64,000 nt of DNA from JBDSZL01 sp039925145 (GCA_039925145.1 JBDSZL010000073.1:62001-126000); one strand, 5' to 3'. Shown: positions 8,980-19,538, counted from the stretch's first letter. A program made the numbers and translations. Notes: a model not told the origin generated them from the sequence alone.

Positions 8980-11349
8980 CTACTCCCGGAGCTTGAGCAC
9001 GCCGACCAGATCGAGCCGGTCGAGCCGGCGCCGGACGAGGAGGCCTGACACGATGGAGGCAACGACAACGGTGAGGGCTGAAAGCGCCACCATGCGGGGC
9101 GTCAGGGACATTGGAAACCGGTAGATCTCGCTCTCGGAGGCGCGCACCAAAAGCGCGGTCAGCACGTGCCCGATGACCGCTCCCACAGGCAGGGCCATCA
9201 ACGTCAGAATCGCCAGTTCGCCGAGCAGGATGATCGAGATTTCCGCACGCGTAAATCCGAGCACTCGCAGGCTCGCCAGTTCACGGCTGCGCTCGGACAA
9301 CGAGACACGCGCGGCGTTGTAAACCACGCCGAACGCTATCACGCCGGCGAACGCCACGTTGAACGTCAGCATCAGTCCCATGTTCTCGGCCATGGTCTTG
9401 CGAAAGTTCTCGAGCACGACGTGCTTCGCAGCAATACCACTGAGCGCCGGCTGCTGCTTCAGCGCTCGGGTCAGCTCGCGCTCGCGCGCGGGATCGATGA
9501 TGAGCGATGCGCCGGAGAGCAACGCGTCTTCGCGGAGAAAGCTGTGCAGCTGATCCAATTCCATGTACGCCGAGATCCCGAAGATGTCGTCGACCACGCC
9601 CGCCACCCGCACCTCACGCGTTGGCTGCGAGCCGACGAGGACCTCGACGGTGACGACGTCACCGGGCGCCACCGCCAGCACTCGCGCCAGGATGGCCGAC
9701 AGCACGAGCCCCTCACGCGAAGGGCGCATCACTCGCAGGTCACGATTCATCGGCCGCTTGAGGTCGGGGTCGGGCGGCAAGCCGGTGATGCCGAGTGTGC
9801 GCACCCGGTGACCCGCTCGTAGTCGCACGGGCACGATGCGTTCGGACTCGACACGCAGGACGCCAGGCAGGCGCGATACCGCGAAGCGCGCGGCGGGAGA
9901 GAGCGGCTCCACGAACGTAATGGTCATGTCCTGCCGCTCCGCCACCGAGAACTGGTTCGTCATCAGCCGATCCATCGCATCCAGGAGGCTGAAGCCCACC
10001 TGCAGAATCGCGGCGGCGAACGCGATGCCGACGATGGTCGTCAGCGCGCGCACGGGCTGGCGCTCCAGGTTCCGCAGAATCATCCGCGTCGTCGTGGAGA
10101 GCCGACGTCGAACCCAGGCGGTCTCGATGGCGCTGTGCCGGTACCGAATCGGGATCTCCGGGCGCATCGCCTCCGCCGGCGAGACACGTACGGCGCGGAT
10201 CACCGCCGAGAAGGCGCCGATCGCCGCCGAGGCCAGCGCGATGCCTACCGCCGCCAGCATCACGCCGGCCGAGAGGTCGAACGCGAGCAGCGGAAACTTG
10301 AAGTAGAGGTTGTAGAGTCGCAACATCGCCGAGCCAAGCCAGATGCCCAGCGCGATGCCGAGCACGGCGCCCGCGCCAGCAATCACCAGCGCCCACTTGA
10401 TGTAGTGCCAGGCCAACTCGCGATTGCTGTACCCGAGGGCCTTCAGGGCGGCCAGTTGCGGCCGTTGCAGCGCCAGTGCGCGGGTGAGCGCGATGTTGAG
10501 CACGAACGCGGCCACCAGAAGAAAAATCAACGGCACGAAGAAGCCGAATGTCCGTAGCTGCGTGAGCTCGTTCTCGACCGACCAGTTCGAGAACTGCTGC
10601 GCGCGACGGATGGCGCCGCGCCCGCCGTAGGGCTCGAGCAACCGATCGAGGTCCGCAATGACGGCATCCGCCGAGGCGTCACGGGCCAGACCCAGCGACA
10701 CTTCGTTGAAGGCGCCTTCCATGTCGAACACACTGGCGAGCGAATCGTGCTCCATCCAGAGGATGGCGAATCGTTTAGGATCGGGTACGAGTTCGCCGGG
10801 GCGGATGCTGTAGACGTACTCCGGCGAAAGTGCCACGCCCACGATGGTCAGTGCCCGGCGCCTGCCGTTGATCACCGCATAGATCCGCGTCCCGAGCGCG
10901 AATCCGTGCGCCTCGACGAATGCCTCGCTCGCGATGACCTCGTCTGCTCGATCGGCCGATACCCATCGTCCCGAGCGCATGTGTAGATCGTTCAGGCGCG
11001 GGCGACCCGCCGCGGGTACGGACAGCAGGCGCCCCGTGGCCGGCTCGTCGAGACCTGGCACGTCGAGCACCACGTCGGCCACCACGCGCGTTTCGACAAC
11101 GCTGACGCCGGGAATGGCCGCGATGCGATCGCGCAGGCGAGCGGGAGCACGCGTTACGGTCGCGAAGACGTCTGCAAAGCGTTGTCGCTCATAGTACGCC
11201 TGACGCGTGTTCTCGAGCGACCCGAAGTTCGACAGGTACGCCACGAACATGGCAATGCCGGCGGCGATCACGCAGGCAATCGCGAGTGCCTGGCCTCTCA
11301 TCGCGACCAGATCGCGCAGCAGCTTGCGATTGAGGGCTGAGGGGACCAT
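8980..11349 (-). CDS. ABC transporter permease, duplicated FtsX type
   Basis: A 789-residue permease with an N-terminal membrane helix (about 18-40), a periplasmic MacB-like domain, a first FtsX block of three helices (about 270-395), another helix and large periplasmic loop (about 430-660) and a second FtsX block at the C-terminus (about 665-780). This is the architecture of LolC/E-like or macrolide/lipid exporters in which one chain carries two FtsX cores. It lies between the ABC ATPase (4 bases upstream) and the HlyD adaptor (2 bases downstream), so all three should form one export machine. Confidence 0.9.
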   Translation of the reverse strand: MVPSALNRKLLRDLVAMRGQALAIACVIAAGIAMFVAYLSNFGSLENTRQAYYERQRFADVFATVTRAPARLRDRIAAIPGVSVVETRVVADVVLDVPGLDEPATGRLLSVPAAGRPRLNDLHMRSGRWVSADRADEVIASEAFVEAHGFALGTRIYAVINGRRRALTIVGVALSPEYVYSIRPGELVPDPKRFAILWMEHDSLASVFDMEGAFNEVSLGLARDASADAVIADLDRLLEPYGGRGAIRRAQQFSNWSVENELTQLRTFGFFVPLIFLLVAAFVLNIALTRALALQRPQLAALKALGYSNRELAWHYIKWALVIAGAGAVLGIALGIWLGSAMLRLYNLYFKFPLLAFDLSAGVMLAAVGIALASAAIGAFSAVIRAVRVSPAEAMRPEIPIRYRHSAIETAWVRRRLSTTTRMILRNLERQPVRALTTIVGIAFAAAILQVGFSLLDAMDRLMTNQFSVAERQDMTITFVEPLSPAARFAVSRLPGVLRVESERIVPVRLRAGHRVRTLGITGLPPDPDLKRPMNRDLRVMRPSREGLVLSAILARVLAVAPGDVVTVEVLVGSQPTREVRVAGVVDDIFGISAYMELDQLHSFLREDALLSGASLIIDPARERELTRALKQQPALSGIAAKHVVLENFRKTMAENMGLMLTFNVAFAGVIAFGVVYNAARVSLSERSRELASLRVLGFTRAEISIILLGELAILTLMALPVGAVIGHVLTALLVRASESEIYRFPMSLTPRMVALSALTVVVASIVSGLLVRRRLDRLDLVGVLKLRE

Positions 11350-11353
11350 GGCG

Positions 11354-12097
<744 letters not shown>

Positions 12098-12175
12098 GGC
12101 GGATGGTAACAGGCCGCCCGGGCTCGTGCGCGATTGGTCCAGGCCGTCGGGTGCCAGCTGGCCGCGCCCGCAACG

Positions 12176-13549
12176 TCACTTGCTGGTGGCCGGCCGGCGC
12201 GCACGCTTCGCAATTTGCGCGAGCATGCCCCCGAACATCAGCCCGTGCAGCGGCAGGATGCCGTACCAATACATCCGGCCCAGCACGCCGCGCGGATCGA
12301 AGCTGGCCGTCTGCCGAATCTTTGAAAAGCGGTCGGGCCCGGGCGTCACTTCGAATTCGAGCCATCCGCGGCCCGGCAGCCGGAACGTGGCGGCGAGTCG
12401 AAGCAGGCGGTCGGGTTCGAACGCCTCGACCGTCCAGCCATCAATTGCATCGCCGGGCACGCACGTCTCCGGGTCGCGTCTCGTCCAGCTGATGCGGCGA
12501 CCGCCCGCGCAGCGATCGATCGCTCCCCTCACCCTCCAGAGCGCGTTGCCAAAGTAGTAGCCGGCCGACCCGCCGATTCTGCGGATGGGACCAAACGCCT
12601 GTGCGGGCGGCACGTCGACCAGAGCCACGCGCGTGTCGGTAAACATCCGGGCCGCCGTGCCGTTCTCGATGGCGTCGGTGAGAGCCGTCGAAAGCGGGCG
12701 CGGCACAACGTCGAATCGTTCACGCGCCAAGGTCGATCGAACCACTGTCGAATTCTTGAGTCCCTCGACCAGCGCTCGTCCGACCCGCGCCTGGGCGGGC
12801 GTGACAAGCGCCAGCCACCAGCCCGACAGCCGTGGGGTGAGCAGAGGGACCGGGATCAGCCATCGACGCAACCCGCGCAACCGCGCGTAGGCGCGCATGA
12901 GATCGCCGTACGACATGACCTCGGGTCCGCCAATTTCAAACGTCTCACTGCCGCGATCGGGCAGGTTCGCTGCGGCCTCCAGATACGACAGCACGTCGTC
13001 AGCCGCAATCGGCTGAGTGAGCGTAGACACCCAGCGAGGGCACACCATCACGGGCAACCGCTCCACAAGCGCGGCGATCATCTCGAGCGACAAACTGCCC
13101 GCCCCAATCACGATGGATGCGCGCAGCTCGACGACGGGGACGCTGCTGGCACGAAGGATGTCGCCGGTCTCGGCGCGACTCTTCAGATGGGCGGAGACCG
13201 GGCCCGACTCATCGGTGAGCCCGCCGAGATAGATGATGCGGCGCACGCCGGCCCTGTGTGCCGCGCGGCCAAAGCATTCCGCGGCGCGGCGATCGGTCGC
13301 TTCGAAGTCGCCGCCGGCGCCCATGGAATGAATCAGGTAGTACGCGGTCTCGATGCCGCCGAGCGCGGCATCGAGCACAGCCTCGTCGAGCACGTCACCT
13401 TGCACGAGTTCGGTGGTGGGCGCGTGACTCGCGAGCCTGCTGGTATTCCTGACGAGGCACCGCACCGGGCGACCGCCCTCTTCGAATCGCCGAAGAAGGC
13501 GGCCGCCGATGTAGCCAGTGGCTCCCGTCAGGAAAACCGTCGTGCTCAC
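12176..13549 (-). CDS. NAD(P)-binding SDR with C-terminal DUF2867-like domain
   Basis: A 457-residue protein. The first 290 residues are an atypical short-chain dehydrogenase with the TGATGYIGGRLL dinucleotide loop, a YLGGLTDESG segment and an active-site region typical of NmrA-like/complex I assembly-like SDRs. The last 150 residues (RIGGSAGYYFGNALWRVRGAIDR onward) resemble the DUF2867/SRPBCC-type domain often fused to such SDRs. The GTG start overlaps the TGA of the fasciclin gene as GTGA, so the two are coupled. Its substrate is not known. Confidence 0.85.
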   Translation of the reverse strand: MSTTVFLTGATGYIGGRLLRRFEEGGRPVRCLVRNTSRLASHAPTTELVQGDVLDEAVLDAALGGIETAYYLIHSMGAGGDFEATDRRAAECFGRAAHRAGVRRIIYLGGLTDESGPVSAHLKSRAETGDILRASSVPVVELRASIVIGAGSLSLEMIAALVERLPVMVCPRWVSTLTQPIAADDVLSYLEAAANLPDRGSETFEIGGPEVMSYGDLMRAYARLRGLRRWLIPVPLLTPRLSGWWLALVTPAQARVGRALVEGLKNSTVVRSTLARERFDVVPRPLSTALTDAIENGTAARMFTDTRVALVDVPPAQAFGPIRRIGGSAGYYFGNALWRVRGAIDRCAGGRRISWTRRDPETCVPGDAIDGWTVEAFEPDRLLRLAATFRLPGRGWLEFEVTPGPDRFSKIRQTASFDPRGVLGRMYWYGILPLHGLMFGGMLAQIAKRARRPATSK

Positions 13550-14043
13550 TTGCCTGCGGGAGGAAGCATGACGGCGTCGATCACGTGAATCACGCCGTTG
13601 GAGGCGGCGATGTCGGTCTTGACGACATTCGCCTGGTTCACCTTCACGGCGCCATTGCTGGTCACGACCGCGATGGTATCGCCGCTGAGCGCCTTTGCGG
13701 ACTGCATCTTCACCACGTCGCCGGCCATCACCTTGCCGCTCACGACGTGATACGTGAGAATCCGCGTCAGCTTCTGCTTGTTTTCGGGCTTGAGCAGGTC
13801 TTCGACCGTGCCGGCCGGCAGCTTGGCAAACGCCTCGTCTGTGGGAGCGAAGACGGTGAAGGGCCCGGCGCCCTTGAGTGTCGTGACCAGACCAGCGGCC
13901 TGCAGCGCTGCCGCCAGCGTCTTGAACGACCCGGCGGCCACCGCCGTGTCGACAATGTCCTTACCCTGTGCCTGTGCGGTACCTGCGAGCGCGAGCGTCA
14001 ACGCCAATCCCATGCCTGTGCGAACGATTCGTGTCTTGAACAT
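13546..14043 (-). CDS. Secreted fasciclin-domain protein
   Basis: A 165-residue protein with a clean signal peptide ending in AGTAQAQG and one complete FAS1 domain: GPFTVFAPTDEAF and the closing SNGVIHVIDAVMLP are the two conserved blocks. FAS1 proteins are periplasmic or surface adhesion-like modules. The start is the ATG preceded by GAGGAGC; the longer frame has no ribosome site. It overlaps the SDR gene by four bases, which is an unusual partner. Confidence 0.92.
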   Translation of the reverse strand: MFKTRIVRTGMGLALTLALAGTAQAQGKDIVDTAVAAGSFKTLAAALQAAGLVTTLKGAGPFTVFAPTDEAFAKLPAGTVEDLLKPENKQKLTRILTYHVVSGKVMAGDVVKMQSAKALSGDTIAVVTSNGAVKVNQANVVKTDIAASNGVIHVIDAVMLPPAGK

Positions 14044-14111
14044 CGATCTGTGCTCCTCGGTGCGGGTGTGAAACGGGGCGCCGCGCGAACGCCGCACAGC
14101 ACCTGTGATTG

Positions 14112-14146
14112 AATGTAGAGAAATGTAGAGTGAATAGACATAAAAT
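14112..14146. promoter_or_regulatory. Direct repeat and AT-rich promoter region between divergent genes
   Basis: The 185-base gap between the fasciclin gene (minus) and the XRE-cupin gene (plus) contains two exact AATGTAGAG direct repeats spaced 10 bp (14112-14120, 14122-14130) and a TAAAAT box (14141-14146). Same-face spacing suits an operator for the adjacent XRE regulator or a -10 region on either strand. It is a candidate only. Confidence 0.35.
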
Positions 14147-14228
14147 AGCGACACGTCGTGAAAGTCGAGTGAGCGGGGCGCAAAGAATCGCGTCGAACTT
14201 GCACGAGAATCAAAAAAGGGTGAAAACG

Positions 14229-14813
14229 ATGCTGTCGACGACGTTGAAAGCCGGTTTGGCGGACTATGCAATCGGCGAGAAGATCCGCGCGCTGCGGCTC
14301 AAGAAGAAGATGGGACTCGTCGAGCTCGGGCAGCATGCCGGGCTCTCACCGGCACTGCTATCGAAGATCGAGCGTGACCTGCTCTTTCCCACGCTGCCCA
14401 CGCTGCTGAAGATCGCGCTGGTCTTCAGCGTCGGACTCGAGTATTTCTTCTCGGGTCCGCGAGAGGCACCCGTCGTGGCCGTGGTGCGGAAGACAGATCG
14501 CCTTCGCTTCCCCGAGCGCGAGGGTGCGGTCGGGGCGTTCCACTTCGAGTCATTGGACTTTCCGGCCACCGAGCGACGGTTCAATTCGTACTATGCCGAG
14601 TTCACGGCCTCGGAGCCCACGACGCTCCGCCGGCACCAGCATGGCGGCGCCGAGTTCATCTATGTACTGAGAGGGACTCTGGTCCTCCATGTAGCTGAGG
14701 ACGAGTACCGGATGGGTCAAGGCGACTCGGTGTACTTCGATCCGCACGTGCCGCACGCCTATCAGCGCGGCGGCGCGCGCCCCTGCCACGCGCTCGTGGT
14801 CACGACGCCGTAG
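14229..14813 (+). CDS. XRE-family regulator with C-terminal cupin
   Basis: A 194-residue protein starting at the ATG at 14229. Residues 10-70 are a helix-turn-helix (IGEKIRALRLKKKMGLVELG, then SPALLSKIERDLLFPTLPTL). The C-terminal cupin has RRHQHGGAEFIYVLRGTLVL and a GDSVYFDPHVPHAY motif with likely metal ligands. This is the SutR/PuuR architecture, in which the cupin senses a small molecule and the HTH represses transcription. It is divergent from the fasciclin-SDR pair and is a natural candidate to regulate it or itself. Confidence 0.9.
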   Translation: MLSTTLKAGLADYAIGEKIRALRLKKKMGLVELGQHAGLSPALLSKIERDLLFPTLPTLLKIALVFSVGLEYFFSGPREAPVVAVVRKTDRLRFPEREGAVGAFHFESLDFPATERRFNSYYAEFTASEPTTLRRHQHGGAEFIYVLRGTLVLHVAEDEYRMGQGDSVYFDPHVPHAYQRGGARPCHALVVTTP

Positions 14814-14913
14814 CCAGACGCGCAAGCGGCGGGGGCCGCACGGATCTCTGCATGCAGTCGTCCCGCCCAAGGGTACGGCCCCAGAGCGCCGGCAGACCTG
14901 TTATGTTTCGAAC

Positions 14914-15726
14914 GTGCGCGTCCCGCTTCACATCGAAGAAGCCGGCAATGGCCCGCCGCTCATCGCGTTGCACGGCTTCGGGGCGTCCACCTACACATGG
15001 CGCGACGTCCTGAGCACCTTCGCGGAGACCCACCACGTGTACGCGGTGGATCTCAAGGGCTCCGGAAGATCACCGAAGCCGCGCGACGGCCGTTACACCA
15101 TGCACGACCAGGCGGCGCTCGTCCTCGAGCTCATCGCGGAGCGTCGTCTGCCGCACGTCACGCTGGTGGGTCATTCCTTCGGCGGGGGCGTCGCCCTGCT
15201 GACGGCACTAACCCTTGCCGCCGAGCCGGGCATGCTCGAGTCGCTGATTCTGTTCGATTGCCCGGCCTATCGCCAACGGTTCCCCGCGTTCATTCGCTGG
15301 CTGAGGATGCCAGTGCTTGGTCCCCTGCTTCAGCGGCTGACACCAGTGTCCTTTCAAGTCAGGACTGTGCTGCGGCTCGCGTATCACCGGCGCGACCTCA
15401 TCACCGATGACGTGGTCGCGGCCTACGCCGCTCCCCTGCGCACACCCGGCGCCCAGGGCGCGCTTCGGGAAACCGCCAGGCAGATCGTGCCGACGGACAT
15501 CGACGCGATCGCCGAGCGGTATCCGTCGCTCCAGATCCCGACGTTGCTCATCTGGGGCCGGCACGATGCGATCGTCCCGCTCGCGATCGGCCAGCGGCTG
15601 CACCAGGCGATCGGCGGCTCCCGCTTGATCGTCCTCGACGACAGCGGACATGTGCCTCACGAAGAGATGCCTGCGCAAGTTCGGCCGATCCTGCGCGAGT
15701 TCCTCGCATCGGCTCATCGGACTTAA
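14914..15726 (+). CDS. Alpha/beta-hydrolase
   Basis: A 270-residue enzyme with a GTG start. LHGFGASTYTWRD forms the oxyanion region, GHSFGG holds the nucleophilic Ser, WGRHDAIVP the acid Asp and DSGHVPHEE the catalytic His. The order matches the haloalkane dehalogenase/esterase/MhpC-like group; the substrate cannot be read. Its stop overlaps the stop region of the convergent patatin gene by four bases. Confidence 0.9.
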   Translation: MRVPLHIEEAGNGPPLIALHGFGASTYTWRDVLSTFAETHHVYAVDLKGSGRSPKPRDGRYTMHDQAALVLELIAERRLPHVTLVGHSFGGGVALLTALTLAAEPGMLESLILFDCPAYRQRFPAFIRWLRMPVLGPLLQRLTPVSFQVRTVLRLAYHRRDLITDDVVAAYAAPLRTPGAQGALRETARQIVPTDIDAIAERYPSLQIPTLLIWGRHDAIVPLAIGQRLHQAIGGSRLIVLDDSGHVPHEEMPAQVRPILREFLASAHRT

Positions 15727-18674
15727 CCGGGGCCGCCCGCCTCTGCCGCGGCGAGCAGCTCCTCGGCCATCGTGACGATGGTGCGCGTCCCTCCGACGGG
15801 TGCGGCAGCGCCGAACGCTTGTCGCCCCACGTACCGGCCGAGGCGGCGATAGCTCTCGAACTGGTCTTCGCCATAGAACTGGTCGCCTGTCGTTTCGTGA
15901 GGAAACATCGGGTGGCAGGACGCGTACTGCAGCACGTCGGTATCCTCCTTGCCGGTGGTCACGGCTTTCAGATAAATCAGCGTCCCGTCCGGTGTGTCGC
16001 CGCCGTAGTGGATGCGGCCCACGGCACAACTCCGGGCGCTCCAGTCGTCCTGGCGCCGAATCTTCCCGACGTCGATCGTGATACGCGTGCCAAAGTCGAC
16101 CTCGCACATCCGCATCAGCGCACCGAGGCCCTCGAAGTGCAAATCCGCGTCGCACTCGGCATCGCTGATCACGATGACCCGGCACTTGCGGCGCACCAGC
16201 TCGTACGCGCCAAGATTCTCGAAGTGCCCACCGTCTGAGATCATCAGAAATTTCGACGCGTCAGTCGCGCCTCCGAACAGCTCCTTCAGCAGGTAGCGCA
16301 ACCCGAACCAGGGCGAGGGTGATCCGGCTGCAGCCATGCGTGGATTCGGGAACCACCACCCGAGGCGAACGTTGAAGATGGTGAGCAGAAACGCCACGAC
16401 GGCCGAGGTGTGATACCCCATGTTCGGGCTCGCCGCCGCGCCCGAAACCGAAATGGCCTGAGCGAGCGTCGGCTGGCCGTCCGCGCCCCCGTACGTGTTC
16501 GTCGGCCAATAGCCGATGGGATCGGCCGTCGCCCCGTCACCGGGCGGGTACGAGCTGCCGCTCACATAGGGCGTGACGATGAACGACGCGCTGTGCCGCG
16601 TGTTGAGACCGAGATCGGTGGATCCACCCAGGTTGAGCGCGCAGTTCACCACGTGGAGCGGGCCGGCTGCCGGTCTCTCCGGATCACCTCGCAGCTTCGC
16701 CATCTGCATGTCGTCCTCGTCGTCCAGTCCGGTGAAATTCTGGGGATGGCGCACCTGCGGCCAACACCGGGTGGCGCCGAGATAACAACGGCTGAGCCGG
16801 CTACGATAGAACGCGTTGAGGCTGAACTCGTTGATATCCACGCGGCCGGCGAGCAGGAGGAGACAGAAGGTGGCCACCACGAGCACCGATACGACGATCC
16901 AGAAGGTGGAGAGGTTCAGGAACGTCCAGTACTCCGCCGTCCGGAACGACGCGAGTGGCGGAAAGGTATCAAGCGAGAGGTTGAGGACGATCAGGTAGAG
17001 GGCGGTGGACACGCCGACGAGCAGTCCCGCGATGAACACCAAGGGACCCACCTTCGTCACCACGCCGAGGATGCGCTCTGTGGTCGTGCGCGGTCTGACG
17101 CGCTTGGCGTCCGCGCCGGTGGCGCCTGAGTTGCCGGCGAGGAGTGCGGCGGCGGTTGTCGCGAGCCATGCGCCGATCGTCCATGCGCGCGTCCAGAAAG
17201 GACCACTCATCAGCGCAAAGGCCCAGCGCGGCCCGTACACCGCGGTGATGGTCATCACCATCCACGCGAGCCCGTAAATGCCGAGCCACGCTCCCAGCCG
17301 GCTCCACCACTCGCGGACGCTCTCGCTCGAATTTCGGCCAATCATGCCGATCAGCAGATTGACCGTGAGTGCGAATGAATAGAGCACCAGGGCGGGCGTC
17401 CAGACGAACGCGTGCCACGCGCCAGAGACCGGATGGGCCGCCCACACGTGCAGCAGGAGCATGAGGCCGCAGAGCAGGGCATGCTGCACGACCATGACGG
17501 GCAGGGGGGCCACAAGCGCGACGACGACGCTCCACCCGTCATACTTCCGCAAGGACGCCAGCGACAGAACCCAGAGCGACGCGAACGCCAGCGAGAGCGG
17601 GAGCGGCCAGTACAGCCACGCGTGTTGGAAAAGCTCCCCGAATGTCTTCATCCCGGAGAACGTGTGCTTCGCATCGACCGCCTGTCCCCAGAGGACGGCG
17701 GCCAGAAAGTAACCGACCCCCATCAACGGAATAACCACTGCAAACTGTACCCAGCCCTGCGTGTAGTTGATCTCCTCTATATGACGCGCGGGCAAGGCAC
17801 GACCCACGGCCTCGAGGACGAGCGGCTGCGCGAAGAAACCAGCCGCCAGAAGCAAGACCGCGATCGGGAACGCCACCCAGTAATTGACCGGATCGCTACC
17901 GAACGGCTGGAACTGCCAGTGGCGTCCGATGAGGATCGCCGCTGTCAGGGCAACCCCTGTGAGCGCGGTACTGGTCTTCCACCGCCCGGCGTGCAGAAGC
18001 CAGTCCCACGGCCCCTTGTTCAGCCGCCGTTGATTGCCGGCGATGCCCGTGATCGCCACGACGAACAGCAGGACGCTGAACCACCGCCAATGGCCGGTCG
18101 CCGGCCAGAGAAGAAAGCCGTCGAACAGCAGACGCGGCAGCAGCAGCACGGCCGCGATGGCCATCACCACGGTCAACTGCACGAGGAGCGTGTTGCGGAT
18201 CCAGATGGCGCCCATCGACCACGTGTCGGCGCTCAGGAAGCCCACCTTCGGCGACAGGTAGTTCGAGTAGCGACGCAGGTGCGCAATGGACGCCGTCCAA
18301 TCCGATCCAGCATCGAGCCAGTCAGGAGCGGCTGACTTCAGGGGCTTTTGGTCGGCCGCGCGCTTGCAGTTGGCGCTCAGCCACGCGCCGATATAGCCAC
18401 CGCCCGAGACGGTGGACAGATAGTCCACGTGCTTCAGCAACTGCAACGCCTTGAGACTCTCGAGAACACCGAGCCCAAACGTGGCGCTCCGGATCCCCCC
18501 GCCGGAGAAGGCGAGGCCGACCAGAGTCCTCTCGGTCTTCGGGGCGTCCTTTGCGTCTTTCGGCTTCGCGTCCCGACTGTCGTCAGCAGACGTGGTGTGT
18601 TGGTCCCGCCGCCGCTCGATCTCCGTCAACTCGGTGCGGAAGACCTGGTCGAACTGCTGTCGCCCGTCCGGCAT
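15723..18674 (-). CDS. Patatin-like phospholipase with large transmembrane insertion
   Basis: A 983-residue protein. Near the N-terminus (about residues 48-105) it has the patatin oxyanion loop FSGGGIRSATFG and a nucleophile elbow STVSGGGYIG, a non-standard form of GxSxG lacking the first Gly. The catalytic Asp is far away, in SDGGHFENLG (about residue 820). Between them lie about ten hydrophobic segments (about 150-600). The intact Ser/Asp dyad at both ends suggests an active lipid acyl hydrolase embedded in the membrane. No neighbours suggest a secretion or toxin role. Confidence 0.85.
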   Translation of the reverse strand: MPDGRQQFDQVFRTELTEIERRRDQHTTSADDSRDAKPKDAKDAPKTERTLVGLAFSGGGIRSATFGLGVLESLKALQLLKHVDYLSTVSGGGYIGAWLSANCKRAADQKPLKSAAPDWLDAGSDWTASIAHLRRYSNYLSPKVGFLSADTWSMGAIWIRNTLLVQLTVVMAIAAVLLLPRLLFDGFLLWPATGHWRWFSVLLFVVAITGIAGNQRRLNKGPWDWLLHAGRWKTSTALTGVALTAAILIGRHWQFQPFGSDPVNYWVAFPIAVLLLAAGFFAQPLVLEAVGRALPARHIEEINYTQGWVQFAVVIPLMGVGYFLAAVLWGQAVDAKHTFSGMKTFGELFQHAWLYWPLPLSLAFASLWVLSLASLRKYDGWSVVVALVAPLPVMVVQHALLCGLMLLLHVWAAHPVSGAWHAFVWTPALVLYSFALTVNLLIGMIGRNSSESVREWWSRLGAWLGIYGLAWMVMTITAVYGPRWAFALMSGPFWTRAWTIGAWLATTAAALLAGNSGATGADAKRVRPRTTTERILGVVTKVGPLVFIAGLLVGVSTALYLIVLNLSLDTFPPLASFRTAEYWTFLNLSTFWIVVSVLVVATFCLLLLAGRVDINEFSLNAFYRSRLSRCYLGATRCWPQVRHPQNFTGLDDEDDMQMAKLRGDPERPAAGPLHVVNCALNLGGSTDLGLNTRHSASFIVTPYVSGSSYPPGDGATADPIGYWPTNTYGGADGQPTLAQAISVSGAAASPNMGYHTSAVVAFLLTIFNVRLGWWFPNPRMAAAGSPSPWFGLRYLLKELFGGATDASKFLMISDGGHFENLGAYELVRRKCRVIVISDAECDADLHFEGLGALMRMCEVDFGTRITIDVGKIRRQDDWSARSCAVGRIHYGGDTPDGTLIYLKAVTTGKEDTDVLQYASCHPMFPHETTGDQFYGEDQFESYRRLGRYVGRQAFGAAAPVGGTRTIVTMAEELLAAAEAGGPG

Positions 18675-18928
18675 GGTGTGTCCCTCTGAAATGGCGAGTC
18701 CGGATCCTACGTGATCTCTGCTGGGCTTTTCACAGGAAACAGGCGCGGCGTGGAACCACTCAGGGGCCGGGCGCTCACGGAAGGTATCAGCGTGCCATTC
18801 AATGAACAGGCAAGGCGATCAGTGGCCAATCGCGGCTTTGACCTGAGCGATGCGGTCACCGCGCCGGCATGACCGCGAAGCCATGCCGCAATGACAACAA
18901 CCCGGCTACGGCTGCTTCGCGACGGTTA

Positions 18929-18952
18929 CTGTCGCCTAAGATTAGGCGACAG
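18929..18952. promoter_or_regulatory. 24-bp palindrome upstream of the DUF4440-type gene
   Basis: CTGTCGCCTAA and TTAGGCGACAG are perfect 11-bp arms around a 2-base spacer, about 100 bases before the ATG at 19053. The short spacer argues against a transcript hairpin and for a dimeric repressor operator (TetR/PadR/MarR style). No regulator gene of these families is next to it; the rest of the 378-base gap is featureless. Confidence 0.55.
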
Positions 18953-19052
18953 AGTCACCTACGTTTTCGCGTCCAGGAACTATCCGGTCGCCATGGTATT
19001 GTTCCGGCTTCCACAAACCGCACGCAGCTCGAATCCACCCCAGGGGGACGTC

Positions 19053-19538
19053 ATGAAGCAGATGGTCATCGCAGTCACAGCAGCGTTTGCAATCATCGTG
19101 GGTCAGGCCGTCATCGAGGGCGCCGCCCAGGGCGTCGCGCCGGCCGACCGCGCGGCAGTCGAGAAAGCCATTGCGGCCAACGAACAGAAGATCAACGAGG
19201 CTTTCGCAAAGCGTGACGCGGCGACCATGAAGACGTTCATTGCCGACGAGGCGGTCGGGGTGGACATGACCGGGTACACACCGGTCGCCGACACGCTCAA
19301 GCAGCTGCCGACAATGGACGTGAAGATCTCGGAGCAGAACCTCGCGAATTTCAAGTACACGTGGGTAGACGCCAACACGGTTGTCGTCTCGTACACGTGG
19401 ACGGGCAAGGGGACGGCCATGGGCCAGCCGGTGCCAAGCCCCGCGTATGCGTCAACGGTCTGGACGAAACGCGGCGCGAAGTGGGTGGCGCTGTTTCACC
19501 AGGAGAGCGCCGCCGCCACAATGCCGATGAAGAAGTAG
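19053..19538 (+). CDS. Secreted NTF2-like (DUF4440) protein
   Basis: A 161-residue protein starting at the ATG after AGGGGGACG. It has a signal peptide (to about AAQG), then AAVEKAIAANEQKINEAFAKRD, the helical opening of DUF4440/SnoaL proteins, and beta strands ending in TVWTKRGAKWVALFHQES. This fold binds small hydrophobic ligands; most secreted acidobacterial members are uncharacterised. Upstream lies the 24-bp palindrome, a likely operator. Confidence 0.8.
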   Translation: MKQMVIAVTAAFAIIVGQAVIEGAAQGVAPADRAAVEKAIAANEQKINEAFAKRDAATMKTFIADEAVGVDMTGYTPVADTLKQLPTMDVKISEQNLANFKYTWVDANTVVVSYTWTGKGTAMGQPVPSPAYASTVWTKRGAKWVALFHQESAAATMPMKK

